Origin: Anaerolineales bacterium
Lineage (GTDB): Bacteria > Chloroflexota > Anaerolineae > Anaerolineales > Villigracilaceae
Assembly: GCA_016789345.1 (NCBI GenBank)
Contig: JAEURG010000207.1
Span: 1-41,111, forward strand
Direction of reading: 5' to 3'
Length of the DNA: 41,111 bases
The notes under the pieces were generated by a model. It saw only the letters and a program-made list of their open reading frames with translations. It ran no database searches and had not been told where the DNA came from. The position numbers were made by a program, and so were the translations under genes. Below are positions 1-7,827 of the stretch, piece by piece. The stretch's first letter is position 1; each line of letters starts with the position of its first letter.

Positions 1-314
1 TATTCATGCGCCCAATTTCGATAGGCTACGCCGATTCCTTTTAGACGTTTGGCATGTTCCCCCAATGGAGCAGAATCTCTGCCTTCAAATTGCCAATCGC
101 CAAATGACCTGTACGCATCCATAATCAAGGCAGTGACCAGCGCATCACGGTCCGGAAAATAGTTGTAGATAGCGGGTGCTGTGATTTTCAACTCGCGAGC
201 AATTGCCCGCAGAGACAAAGCAGGCGCACCTACCTGAGCAATTTGTTTCCAAGCCGTTTCTTTGATGGCTTCTTGCAAATTCGGGATTTGTTTTTTGAGT
301 GTCGGTCTAACCAT
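1..314 (-). CDS. TetR/AcrR family transcriptional regulator, partial
   Basis: The gene runs off the left edge, so only about 104 N-terminal residues are present. It starts with ATG at 314-312 after an AGGAGT Shine-Dalgarno at 321-326. The first ~60 residues form the TetR helix-turn-helix: a helix, then LSLRAIARELKITAPAIYNY, then the FPDRDAL segment typical of the family's recognition-helix end. The ligand-binding domain begins near residue 70 and is cut off. The sequence resembles TetR proteins with a WHG-type C-terminal domain, but that domain is not in view. The promoter and a palindrome lie directly upstream, so autorepression is likely. The ligand and target genes cannot be inferred. Confidence 0.85.
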   Translation of the reverse strand, partial: MVRPTLKKQIPNLQEAIKETAWKQIAQVGAPALSLRAIARELKITAPAIYNYFPDRDALVTALIMDAYRSFGDWQFEGRDSAPLGEHAKRLKGIGVAYRNWAHE

Positions 315-331
315 ATATTTACTCCTGATTT

Positions 332-373
332 AATATACAGTGTAAATATACGGTGTTTATTAAATTAAGTCAA
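332..373 (-). promoter_or_regulatory. tetR promoter with overlapping palindromic operator
   Basis: On the minus strand a TTGACT -35 box (373-368) is followed by a 17-nt spacer and a TATATT -10 box (350-345). A 30-bp imperfect palindrome at 332-361, with 22 of 30 positions symmetric, covers the -10 and the start of transcription. This is the usual layout of an autoregulated TetR operator. The promoter boxes and symmetry are seen directly; the binding is inferred. Confidence 0.7.
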
Positions 374-384
374 GGGGGGGAAAA

Positions 385-507
385 CCATCCACGAATAAAC
401 CTTGAATGTACGAACTGATGACTCAGTTATTATTTTTGACAAGAGAGTCTATAAACCAGAGCCAAAGTCTGCAATTCGTTTATTCGTGTAAAATTCGTGG
501 ATGGCTC
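385..507. repeat. Interspersed repeat with inverted ends, copy 1
   Basis: This ~123-bp element begins with CCATCCACGAATAA and ends with ATTCGTGGATGG, so its ends are inverted repeats. A second, similar copy lies at 986-1110 in the same orientation. Together they bracket the GxxExxY gene. The first in-frame ATG of that gene (497) lies inside this repeat and is probably not used. Confidence 0.75.
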
Positions 508-544
508 TTTTGATATAAAATCATTTGATCGAAAAGGAGGTTTT

Positions 545-982
545 ATGCCTTTAGTAGTTGATGAAACAGGAAATGACCTAACTTATAAAATCATTGGCGC
601 AGCAATGGAAGTTCACAATGAAATTGGGTTTGGATATAAAGAAGAAGTTTACGAAAGAGCATTGGAAGTCAAACTTAATAAATTACAAATTGCAGTCGAG
701 CCGCAAGTTCAAATTAATGTAGATTTTGAAGGCGAAATTGTAGCCACTTTTTATTTAGATTTATTTGCTGAAAAAACTGTAGTAATTGAAGTGAAAGCAT
801 TTAGTCATCAGTTAACAAATGATGAATTGGCACAAGTTATTAACTATTTGAAAGCCACAGCCGCACCTGTAGGATTACTGTTCAATTTTGGAAGAAGAAA
901 ACTCGAATATCGCCGCGTGTTCCCTGCAAAAGATATGAAAACAGTTCAGCGGACGGGAAGAGATAATGCGATAAAGAAATAA
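545..982 (+). CDS. GxxExxY family protein
   Basis: A 145-residue protein of the GxxExxY family, common in environmental bacteria and of unknown function. The name motif is visible as GYKEEVY near residue 30. The later strand VVIEVKAF matches the acidic/Lys core of a PD-(D/E)XK nuclease-like fold, which has been proposed for the family. I chose ATG 545 because an AAGGAGG Shine-Dalgarno lies at 534-540. The longer frame from 497 starts inside the upstream repeat and lacks such a site. The gene sits alone between two copies of a ~124-bp repeat, so it may travel as a unit. The reaction, if any, is not known. Confidence 0.85.
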   Translation: MPLVVDETGNDLTYKIIGAAMEVHNEIGFGYKEEVYERALEVKLNKLQIAVEPQVQINVDFEGEIVATFYLDLFAEKTVVIEVKAFSHQLTNDELAQVINYLKATAAPVGLLFNFGRRKLEYRRVFPAKDMKTVQRTGRDNAIKK

Positions 983-985
983 ATA

Positions 986-1110
986 CCATCCACGAATAAG
1001 ACCACGAATGCACGAACTGATGGTTTAGTTACAATTTTCAGGTAAGAAAATCTATAAGCCAGAATCAAAATCTGTAATTCGTTTATTCGTGAAATATTCG
1101 TGGACGGTTC
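986..1110. repeat. Interspersed repeat with inverted ends, copy 2
   Basis: Second copy of the element at 385-507, in the same orientation and about 80% identical by eye. It has the same CCATCCACGAATAA start and a slightly diverged ATTCGTGGACGG end. It begins four bases after the GxxExxY stop codon and separates that gene from the HNH nuclease. Confidence 0.75.
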
Positions 1111-1175
1111 GTTCTCCTCAAAACCTATTTGGTCGAGTAAAATTTTCAATGCAAATTTTGAATTTGGAAAAATTA

Positions 1176-1973
1176 ATGAAAACATATTTACTAACTTGGA
1201 ATCCTAAAAAATGGACATGGGAACATTTAGAAAAAAATATTGCAGAAATACAGCACTTTGGCTTTTCTGAATTTACATGGACTACTGGGGTAACAAAGAA
1301 AATAAAAGATGGCGATCGGGTTTTTGTTATGGGGGTAGGGGAAGTACCTAAAAAAGGCATTGTTGCGTCTGGCTGGGCGACAAGTGATGTTAAGACTCGA
1401 AAAAGAGATGGGAAAAACATTGTTTACATTGATGGTTATTTCGACACTATTCGTAGGTCAAATGAAGTGTTCCCTATAGAAAATCTTGTTAATAATGAAA
1501 AATATAAAAAGGTATACTGGACGCCACAAGCATCGGGCATAAATATTATTGATGAAGTTGCAAAAGAATTAGAAAAAGATTGGGCAAAATTTCTAAATCA
1601 GCCCGCATTACATCATGAAATAAAATACGCAGATGATATTGATATTTCAAAAAAATATTATGAAGGTGTATTAAAACAAGTCAAAGTAAATAAATTTGAA
1701 CGGAGTCCAGGAGCAAGGGCAGTTTGTCTTAATAAACATGGTGCGATTTGTTCAGTTTGTGGATTTGACTTTGCAAAACGATATGGCGAAATTGGAGAAG
1801 GCTATATTCATGTTCACCACTTAAAACCATTATCGGAAATTCGTAAAGGCTACAAACTAAACCCGGTTAATGATTTGAGACCAGTCTGTCCAAATTGCCA
1901 TGCAATGATTCACCAAAGAAAACCAAAGCCATATACTATTGAAGAAATGAAAAATATCTTAAGAAAAAAATAA
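1176..1973 (+). CDS. HNH endonuclease with N-terminal EVE/PUA-like domain (probable modification-dependent restriction enzyme)
   Basis: The protein has 265 residues from ATG 1176. The N-terminal ~140 residues start MKTYLLTWNPKKW and include GDRVFVMGVGEVPKKGIVASG, a pattern like EVE/PUA-like modified-base readers. The C-terminal ~85 residues are an HNH/McrA-type zinc nuclease: CSVCGFDF, HVHHLKPL, DLRPVCPNCHAMIH. EVE-HNH proteins are known type IV enzymes that cut DNA with modified cytosines, so this is probably a stand-alone defence nuclease. The upstream in-frame ATG at 1089 lies in the repeat and would add 29 unrelated residues. No partner methylase is visible, as expected for a type IV enzyme. 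The HNH call is firm; the reader domain and substrate are inferred. Confidence 0.8.
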   Translation: MKTYLLTWNPKKWTWEHLEKNIAEIQHFGFSEFTWTTGVTKKIKDGDRVFVMGVGEVPKKGIVASGWATSDVKTRKRDGKNIVYIDGYFDTIRRSNEVFPIENLVNNEKYKKVYWTPQASGINIIDEVAKELEKDWAKFLNQPALHHEIKYADDIDISKKYYEGVLKQVKVNKFERSPGARAVCLNKHGAICSVCGFDFAKRYGEIGEGYIHVHHLKPLSEIRKGYKLNPVNDLRPVCPNCHAMIHQRKPKPYTIEEMKNILRKK

Positions 1974-1976
1974 TTC

Positions 1977-2852
1977 TTAAGTTACTTCCCTCACCCCCAC
2001 CCACTCCCCACTTGACCCTTCGCGTCCGCTCAGGGCATGCTTCGGATGCGCCACCATTATCAATTTTCCATTCTCCATTAACTTATTAACCGTCTTCTTC
2101 ACCGCTTCATTCCCCCAACCAAACAACTTATTGACATCTCTCAAATCCGCCGCGCCGAGCATGCTGAAATATAGTTCAAGCAATTTCATTCTTGCTTCTG
2201 ATTCTTTTATCTTGCGAGCTTGTTCTGCTAAATCAGGGAAATGTCTGGTCGTGATCTCGTAAATGTGTGAATATTTCCATGCGCCTGCTTGAGCAACACC
2301 AACAGGCAAAATTTTGAAATCGCGTTGTAATTGTTCCAATGCCTTATTAAATTCAGAATCTTTAGCATTCGATAATTTTGATTCTTTTCGTAAGTCTAAT
2401 GTATTCATTGCGCCTTTATCTAATAAAGTCTCATACACTTGTTTCGATGCTTGAGTCAAACGCCCTTCACGATAAGCGATTAAATAATCTTCTTCGGGTG
2501 AGCCATAATTTTCTGAAAGTGCATAAAAATATGGCGCAACCTCTAATGAAATCATTGTCGCTTTGCCGCGTAAAATTTTTCCGTAATACCAAATCTTTTT
2601 ATCGAGCGCATCATCTTTCCAACCCCATGTCACATGCCCTGGGTCATCATGTTTATCAGCCACAGGTCTATCGCCTGCAACGGCTGTCCACAAAGACGGC
2701 AAGTCAATACCTTTGATGGGCCAGAAATATGTAAAGCCACGTTTGTTGACGAAGGTCAATGCCGAACGTTGAGATGAAAGTCTCTTATTCGGTGGCAGGT
2801 TGAAGGTGCGCGTGCGAAGCGTTTGTAGTTTTTTCAAATCTATAATTTGCAT
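1977..2852 (-). CDS. AlkZ-related winged-helix protein (putative)
   Basis: A 291-residue protein that resembles AlkZ/YcaQ-related winged-helix proteins found in Chloroflexota. The N-terminal half has an aromatic-rich segment (FTYFWPIKGIDLPSLWTA, then GHVTWGWKDD). The C-terminal half has two stretches that look like winged helices, around residues 130-190 and 225-275. True AlkZ/YcaQ enzymes are DNA glycosylases that unhook interstrand crosslinks. I cannot confirm the catalytic glutamine motif here, so glycosylase activity is not claimed. It converges with the HNH gene, with stop codons a few bases apart, and diverges from pgl, sharing a 38-bp intergenic region. It could instead be a DNA-binding protein without enzymatic activity. 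Confidence 0.5.
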   Translation of the reverse strand: MQIIDLKKLQTLRTRTFNLPPNKRLSSQRSALTFVNKRGFTYFWPIKGIDLPSLWTAVAGDRPVADKHDDPGHVTWGWKDDALDKKIWYYGKILRGKATMISLEVAPYFYALSENYGSPEEDYLIAYREGRLTQASKQVYETLLDKGAMNTLDLRKESKLSNAKDSEFNKALEQLQRDFKILPVGVAQAGAWKYSHIYEITTRHFPDLAEQARKIKESEARMKLLELYFSMLGAADLRDVNKLFGWGNEAVKKTVNKLMENGKLIMVAHPKHALSGREGSSGEWVGVREVT

Positions 2853-2876
2853 AACGAAATTTTATCGTAATTGAGT

Positions 2877-2882
2877 TACAAT
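2877..2882 (+). promoter_or_regulatory. -10 box for a probable leaderless pgl mRNA
   Basis: TACAAT ends 8 nt before the pgl ATG at 2891 and there is no Shine-Dalgarno in between. Transcription from this box would begin at or next to the start codon. No good -35 is visible. Confidence 0.5.
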
Positions 2883-2890
2883 CACAAATC

Positions 2891-3598
2891 ATGATAAAAA
2901 GTTTTTCAGTTGATGAAATCACAAAATCATTTATTCAAATAGCAAACGAAGCAATTGAAAGTCGCGGAAGATTTTTGGTCTCACTGGCAGGCGGAAGCAC
3001 ACCGATGAAGTTGTATGAAAAATTTGCCGATGTGAAATTAGATTGGACTCGTGTACATTTTTTTTGGGGCGATGAGCGTTGTGTGCCAATGGATGATGAT
3101 GGAAATAGTTTTGGGCAAACGAAAAAAATTTTGTTTGACAAAATTGGTGCCACAAACATTCATCGCGTCAACACTGACCTTGACATTGATTCTGCTACGG
3201 AAGACTATCTTCATACTTTAAGTTTGTTCGCTTCGCCTCCGTTGAATTTCCCTCGTTTTGATTTGGTAATCCTCGGCTTAGGTGAAGATGGTCACACGGC
3301 ATCCTTATTTCCAAATTCAATTGTTGATGTTAATGAATCAGTGATTGCAGTTACTGCACATTATCAAGACAGACCTGCGAATCGTGTTACATTAACTCAA
3401 AAAGTTTTCAACGAAGCCAAAGAAATTTGGTTTTTAGTGACAGGCAAAAATAAAGCAGAGATATTGAATACAGTTATTAATGGCGAAAAGAAATTAGAGT
3501 TATATCCTGCTCAACGAATTCAACCAACAAATGGAAATCTGGTTTGGTGGGTTGATGAAGAAGCAGGAAATTTAATAAACAAATCGATGGTCGAGTAG
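2891..3598 (+). CDS. pgl: 6-phosphogluconolactonase
   Basis: This cytoplasmic enzyme hydrolyses 6-phosphogluconolactone to 6-phosphogluconate, the second step of the oxidative pentose phosphate pathway. The 235 residues are normal for the Pgl/DevB family. Family signatures are clear: SLAGGSTP near residue 33, VHFFWGDERCVP near residue 55, and LGLGEDGHTASLFP near residue 135. It is followed by gnd and zwf, which complete the oxidative branch. The last codons (SMVE, then TAG) lie inside a palindromic intergenic repeat that starts at 3585, so the original C-terminus may have been altered by repeat insertion. Confidence 0.95.
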   Translation: MIKSFSVDEITKSFIQIANEAIESRGRFLVSLAGGSTPMKLYEKFADVKLDWTRVHFFWGDERCVPMDDDGNSFGQTKKILFDKIGATNIHRVNTDLDIDSATEDYLHTLSLFASPPLNFPRFDLVILGLGEDGHTASLFPNSIVDVNESVIAVTAHYQDRPANRVTLTQKVFNEAKEIWFLVTGKNKAEILNTVINGEKKLELYPAQRIQPTNGNLVWWVDEEAGNLINKSMVE

Positions 3599-3633
3599 GC
3601 TGAGCGATTTTGCAAAGCCGTATCGAGACCATC
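3585..3633. repeat. Palindromic interspersed repeat overlapping the pgl 3' end
   Basis: The left arm GATGGTCGAGTAGGC pairs imperfectly with the right arm GCCGTATCGAGACCATC. The left arm supplies the pgl stop codon. A related element follows at 3680-3726. Confidence 0.6.
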
Positions 3634-3679
3634 AGTTAAATAGAATAATTTAAAATTAATAACGAGTTTAAAATTAACA

Positions 3680-3726
3680 GGTGGTCTCGGTACGTTGGTC
3701 ACTTAGTTAGCAAATACACGACCACC
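3680..3726. repeat. Second palindromic repeat of the same type, between pgl and gnd
   Basis: It starts with GGTGGTCTCGGTACG and ends with CGACCACC, so the ends are inverted. It resembles the element at 3585-3633 in reverse orientation and ends shortly before the gnd Shine-Dalgarno (3743-3747). Confidence 0.55.
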
Positions 3727-3792
3727 GAGTATATAAATAATTAGGAGTTATATAAAAAGGACATAGCAATTGTTGGTTTAGGAAAAAGGGGA

Positions 3793-4668
3793 TTGAACAT
3801 GGCAACTCGACTCGTACAAGGCGGACATAAAGTAGTTGGCTTTGCCCGCTCGAAAGAATCAGTCGAAGCCGCAGTAAAAAATGGTGCGGAAGGTGCAAGT
3901 TCATTGGAAGAAGCGATTAAGAAATTATCTTCATCACCAAAAATTGTTTGGGTGATGGTGCCATCAGGTAAAACAACAACTGAGACAATTGAACATGCCG
4001 CTTCATTATTAAACAAAGGTGACATCATCATTGATGGTGGAAACTCAAATTACAAAGAAACGATTGCTCATGCAGAAATGCTTGCAAACAAAGGAATTGA
4101 CTTTGTTGACTGTGGAACCAGCGGCGGCATTTGGGGACTCGCTGAAGGTTATAGTTTAATGATTGGTGGAAAGAAAAATGTGACTGAAAAATTAAATCCC
4201 ATTTTTGAAACTCTTGCTCCTGCAAAAGATTTAGGCTGGGGACGAGTCGGTCCGCATGGTGCGGGTCACTATGTAAAAATGATTCACAATGGAATCGAAT
4301 ATGGCATGATGCAAGCCTTTGCCGAAGGCTTTGGTATTTTGAAAGGCAAAAAAGAATTTGAACTTGACCTTGCTCAAGTCTCCCACATTTGGCAACATGG
4401 AAGTGTTGTCCGCTCGTGGCTATTAGATTTAGCCGCCAATGCTTTAGATGAAGATACCGAATTGAAAGATATCAAGCCGTGGGTCGCAGATTCAGGTGAA
4501 GGGCGTTGGACTGTATTTGAGTCAATTGATTTAGATGTCCCTGCGCCAGTAATTACTTTAGCCTTACAAATGCGATTCGCAAGCCGAGATGAAGAAAATT
4601 ATCCAGCCAGAATGTTGGCGGCGTTGCGTAATCAATTTGGTGGACATGCTATCAAGAAATCGGAATAA
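3793..4668 (+). CDS. gnd: 6-phosphogluconate dehydrogenase (decarboxylating), short type; annotated start is doubtful
   Basis: Gnd oxidises 6-phosphogluconate to ribulose 5-phosphate and CO2. The body matches the short (~300 aa) form: WVMVPSG, then the substrate motif VDCGTSGGIWGLAEGYSLM, then GPHGAGHYVKMIHNGIEYG. The first usable start, TTG 3793, would remove the Rossmann glycine motif. Upstream in the same frame the DNA still encodes DIAIVGLGKRG (3760-3792), behind an AGGAG at 3743-3747, but there is no ATG, GTG or TTG. The bases at 3752-3762 read as ATG AAA AAG GAC with the G of ATG missing. The usual Met in GLGKMG is Arg here. Either the gene is damaged at its start or the assembly has errors. 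Coding DNA extends to about 3752. Regulation is probably shared with pgl and zwf. Confidence 0.88.
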   Translation: MNMATRLVQGGHKVVGFARSKESVEAAVKNGAEGASSLEEAIKKLSSSPKIVWVMVPSGKTTTETIEHAASLLNKGDIIIDGGNSNYKETIAHAEMLANKGIDFVDCGTSGGIWGLAEGYSLMIGGKKNVTEKLNPIFETLAPAKDLGWGRVGPHGAGHYVKMIHNGIEYGMMQAFAEGFGILKGKKEFELDLAQVSHIWQHGSVVRSWLLDLAANALDEDTELKDIKPWVADSGEGRWTVFESIDLDVPAPVITLALQMRFASRDEENYPARMLAALRNQFGGHAIKKSE

Positions 4669-4674
4669 GAATTA

Positions 4675-4743
4675 GCCACAGAGGACACAGAGACCTTTGA
4701 GAAAACCTCTTAAAATCTCAGTGAACTCTGTGCGCTCTGTGGC
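4675..4743. repeat. 69-bp palindromic repeat (GCCACAGAG...CTCTGTGGC), copy 1
   Basis: The 69-bp element has complementary ends GCCACAGAG and CTCTGTGGC. Copies at 14989-15057 and 33936-34004 have the same length and the opposite orientation. This one lies between gnd and zwf and ends 12 bp before the zwf start, so its edge contributes to the zwf leader. Confidence 0.9.
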
Positions 4744-4755
4744 AAAAGGTTTTGA

Positions 4756-6216
4756 ATGAATAATATTAATAATGGACTTCTCACAACAATTATCATCTTT
4801 GGTGCATCAGGTGATTTGACTCAACGCAAGTTGATTCCTTCTCTGTTTAATCTATTTCGCAAACGCCGAACGCCGAAAGAATTAAAAATTATCGGTTTTG
4901 GAGCAACAGAATTTTCCGATGATGCTTTTCGAGAGCATCTATTAAGTGGGCTCAAAAAATTTGCTGGCTATGAATTTACAAATGAAGAATGGAATTTGTT
5001 TGCGCCGAATTTGTGCTACATCTCTGGCAAATATGCCGAACTTGAACATTTCAAAAAACTTTCTGAACAATTAAAAAAATTCGAGAACAACGAAGAAGCA
5101 AATCGTTTGTATTACATGGCATTGCCACCCAGCATCTTCCCCACCATTATTGATAATTTAGATAAGTCAAATCTGCTTCACGAAAACGGTGCATGGCGGC
5201 GCGTGGTGTTAGAAAAACCATTCGGCACAGATTTAGAATCTGCAATCACATTGAATAAACAAGTGCATAAAGCATTAAACGAAAAACAAATCTACCGCAT
5301 CGACCATTATCTCGGCAAAGAAACTGTACAAAATATTTTGTTCACCCGTTTTGCAAACACAATTTATGAGCCAATTTGGAATCGCAATTATATAGACCAT
5401 GTTCAAATTACCGTGGCAGAAAAAGTTGGTTTAGAACATCGCGCAGGTTTTTATGATGGTGTTGGTGTTTTGCGTGATATGTTTCAAAATCATTTGTTGC
5501 AATTATTAACCTTAGTTGCAATGGAACCGCCTGCATCATTTAGTGCTAGTGCTTTACGAAATGAAAAAGTAAAAGTGTTAAGTGCTATCAAACCGATGAC
5601 ACCTGAACAAGTTTCCACCAATACGGTCAGGGCGCAATACAAAGGTTACAGCCAAGAAAAAGATGTCAGTGCAGAATCAACTACATCCACGTATGCGGCG
5701 TTACGGCTTTTCATCAACAATTGGAGATGGCAAGGCATTCCGTTTTATTTGCGTTCAGGAAAAAACTTAGCAGAAAAACAATCACAAATTATTATTCAAT
5801 TCAAAGAGCCACCGCTTGCTATGTTCCCCATGCAAACCATGAAGCCCAATATTTTGGTTTTATATTTGCAACCCGATGAAGGTGTGCATTTGCGTTTTGA
5901 AGCCAAAGCCCCCGACAAAGTAAATGAAACGCGTTCGGTGGATATGGAATTTCATTATGATGATGCGTTTGGAAAAAGTGCGATTCCCGAATCGTATGAA
6001 AGATTATTACTCGACGCGATTCAAGGCGATGCTTCATTATTTACACGTGCTGATGAAGTGGAGACAGCTTGGTCTATCATTGACCCGATTCTGCAAACAT
6101 GGGAAACGCATCAGACTCCGCCTCTGGCTGTGTACAAGCCATCAAGTTGGGGTCCCACTGAGGCTGATGTGCTGTTAGCAAAAGATGGTCGGCGTTGGGT
6201 GAATGAGGATGAGTGA
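4756..6216 (+). CDS. zwf: Glucose-6-phosphate 1-dehydrogenase
   Basis: Zwf oxidises glucose 6-phosphate to 6-phosphogluconolactone with NAD(P)+, feeding the upstream gene product Pgl. The 486 residues are typical. The N-terminal Rossmann motif is GASGDLTQRKLIPSL. EKPFG follows near residue 152, and the active-site signature RIDHYLGKE near residue 183 holds the catalytic His. The start at ATG 4756 has an AAAAGG site just upstream. The gene converges with the GGDEF gene, with only 11 bp between stops. With pgl and gnd it forms a complete oxidative pentose phosphate cluster. Confidence 0.97.
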   Translation: MNNINNGLLTTIIIFGASGDLTQRKLIPSLFNLFRKRRTPKELKIIGFGATEFSDDAFREHLLSGLKKFAGYEFTNEEWNLFAPNLCYISGKYAELEHFKKLSEQLKKFENNEEANRLYYMALPPSIFPTIIDNLDKSNLLHENGAWRRVVLEKPFGTDLESAITLNKQVHKALNEKQIYRIDHYLGKETVQNILFTRFANTIYEPIWNRNYIDHVQITVAEKVGLEHRAGFYDGVGVLRDMFQNHLLQLLTLVAMEPPASFSASALRNEKVKVLSAIKPMTPEQVSTNTVRAQYKGYSQEKDVSAESTTSTYAALRLFINNWRWQGIPFYLRSGKNLAEKQSQIIIQFKEPPLAMFPMQTMKPNILVLYLQPDEGVHLRFEAKAPDKVNETRSVDMEFHYDDAFGKSAIPESYERLLLDAIQGDASLFTRADEVETAWSIIDPILQTWETHQTPPLAVYKPSSWGPTEADVLLAKDGRRWVNEDE

Positions 6217-6227
6217 TTCATAAACGC

Positions 6228-7814
6228 TTAAGAACCCCACACATGAACTTGGTTTCTGCCTGAATTTTTGGCAATGTACATGGCTTGGTCGGCACGGTCT
6301 ATGAGGGTGTCTAAATTTTTGCAGGTTTCATCGTAAACCGCAACACCAATGCTGACAGTCACTGTGAGTTGATAGTTGTTTTGAAATAAATCTTTATCAA
6401 AATGTTGCGCGGCTTGATTGCAATCTAATTGCTGAATCAATTTACATAATCGCGTTGCAATTTCAAGCGCGTATTCAAGTTTGGTGTTTGGTAATGTGAG
6501 TGCAAATTCTTCACCGCCTAACCTACCAAAAATATCATTTCCACGCAGAGATGATTTACATGTTTCAGCCACTTGAATCAAAACAAAATCGCCCACTTTG
6601 TGACCAAACTGGTCATTAAATTTTTTGAAATCATCCACATCTAACATAATGATGGCAAGTGGTTGCTTGGATTCTTTGACACGGTCAAATTCAATTTCAG
6701 AAAGTTCGTAAAACCTGCGGCGATTCAAAGTGGAAGTCAATGCGTCGGTGTATGCCGCCTGTTGAACGGAGTCAAAGAGGCGGGCATTTTCAATTGCAAT
6801 AGCCACATGAGAAGCCAGCATCTCCAACAAGTATTGGTCATCATGGTTGTAAGCATTTTGTCCATACGATTGCGCAGAAATCATGCCATAGATTTGACCA
6901 TGCAACATCATTGGCACAGCCAAAATAGATTCGGTTGGGTCATCATCCACTTGACTGCCGTAGAACTCAAAATGGATATCACTTTTATTCATTTCTTGAA
7001 TGCTATTAAAGACAATTGGTTTTTTTGTGCGGACGATTTCACCTGCTAGACCATGGTCGGCAAAATATTTTTGGGTGTAAACACGCCTGCCCGGGTGTTC
7101 AATGGCAAAGATAGGGACAATTTCATTGGTTTTCGAATCATAACCATCTACTACAAAATCATCACATGGCATCACCTTGATAACGGTTTCATATACGACT
7201 TGGCAAACTCGTTCAACATCTAAACTAGCATTGATGTCACTAACTGCTTGATGCAAAACTTTTAATCGTTCAACCAAATCGGTGAGCGCTTCTTGCGCCC
7301 AGATTCTTTCTAATGCGCCTGCACAATGACTGGCTAAATTATTTAATAAATCAAGTTGCTCATTTTGATAAGCATGGATTTGATAACTTTGAATCGAAAG
7401 CACACCAATTGTGCGCACGCCACTAACCACTGGCACAAACAATTGAGAAAGGGTACGTTTTTTATAATCACCAAAAGATAATGCGGGGGCAATTTCGAAA
7501 TGCTCATCATATAAAGAAAGAAAGCCGCCCTGTTGTATGGCTTTGAGCATGTTCTCGCTAGGTTTATCTGGCGCGGCACCTTTTTGAACAACATGCTTCC
7601 CCTCTATCGTGTCAATCGTTAATAATGGACGTGGCTTTCCTCCCCTTTGTGGGTCGTACAAAATTAAGTAGCAAGCATCCCAGCCGATTAACTGGTCAGC
7701 CGCGTCAAGAATAATCCGCGCCGCAGTTTCGGCATGGGTGGTGCTTGCCAAATCTTTGCCCAATTTGGCGAATATATCAATTTGAGTTTGCGAGTCATGC
7801 AGGTCTTCGCTCAT
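6228..7814 (-). CDS. GAF-GAF-GGDEF diguanylate cyclase
   Basis: A 528-residue soluble signalling protein. Residues ~15-170 and ~185-345 are two GAF sensor domains. Residues ~360-525 are a GGDEF domain that would make cyclic di-GMP from two GTP. The active-site motif is GGEEF, and an RxxD product-inhibition site (RGND) lies five residues before it, so the enzyme appears catalytically intact and feedback-regulated. There is no membrane segment, so the input is probably a cytoplasmic small molecule. It is the last gene of the minus-strand run that begins with the oligopeptide transporter, 13 bp after the preceding small membrane protein. The start ATG at 7814 fits the first GAF helix. Confidence 0.93.
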   Translation of the reverse strand: MSEDLHDSQTQIDIFAKLGKDLASTTHAETAARIILDAADQLIGWDACYLILYDPQRGGKPRPLLTIDTIEGKHVVQKGAAPDKPSENMLKAIQQGGFLSLYDEHFEIAPALSFGDYKKRTLSQLFVPVVSGVRTIGVLSIQSYQIHAYQNEQLDLLNNLASHCAGALERIWAQEALTDLVERLKVLHQAVSDINASLDVERVCQVVYETVIKVMPCDDFVVDGYDSKTNEIVPIFAIEHPGRRVYTQKYFADHGLAGEIVRTKKPIVFNSIQEMNKSDIHFEFYGSQVDDDPTESILAVPMMLHGQIYGMISAQSYGQNAYNHDDQYLLEMLASHVAIAIENARLFDSVQQAAYTDALTSTLNRRRFYELSEIEFDRVKESKQPLAIIMLDVDDFKKFNDQFGHKVGDFVLIQVAETCKSSLRGNDIFGRLGGEEFALTLPNTKLEYALEIATRLCKLIQQLDCNQAAQHFDKDLFQNNYQLTVTVSIGVAVYDETCKNLDTLIDRADQAMYIAKNSGRNQVHVWGS

Positions 7815-7827
7815 CGTTCATTGAATA

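Noticed and set aside
497-545. Upstream ATG 497 as start of the GxxExxY protein, and ATG 1089 for the HNH nuclease
   Set aside because: Both lie inside the ~124-bp repeat, add non-homologous residues and lack a Shine-Dalgarno; ATG 545 has AAGGAGG.
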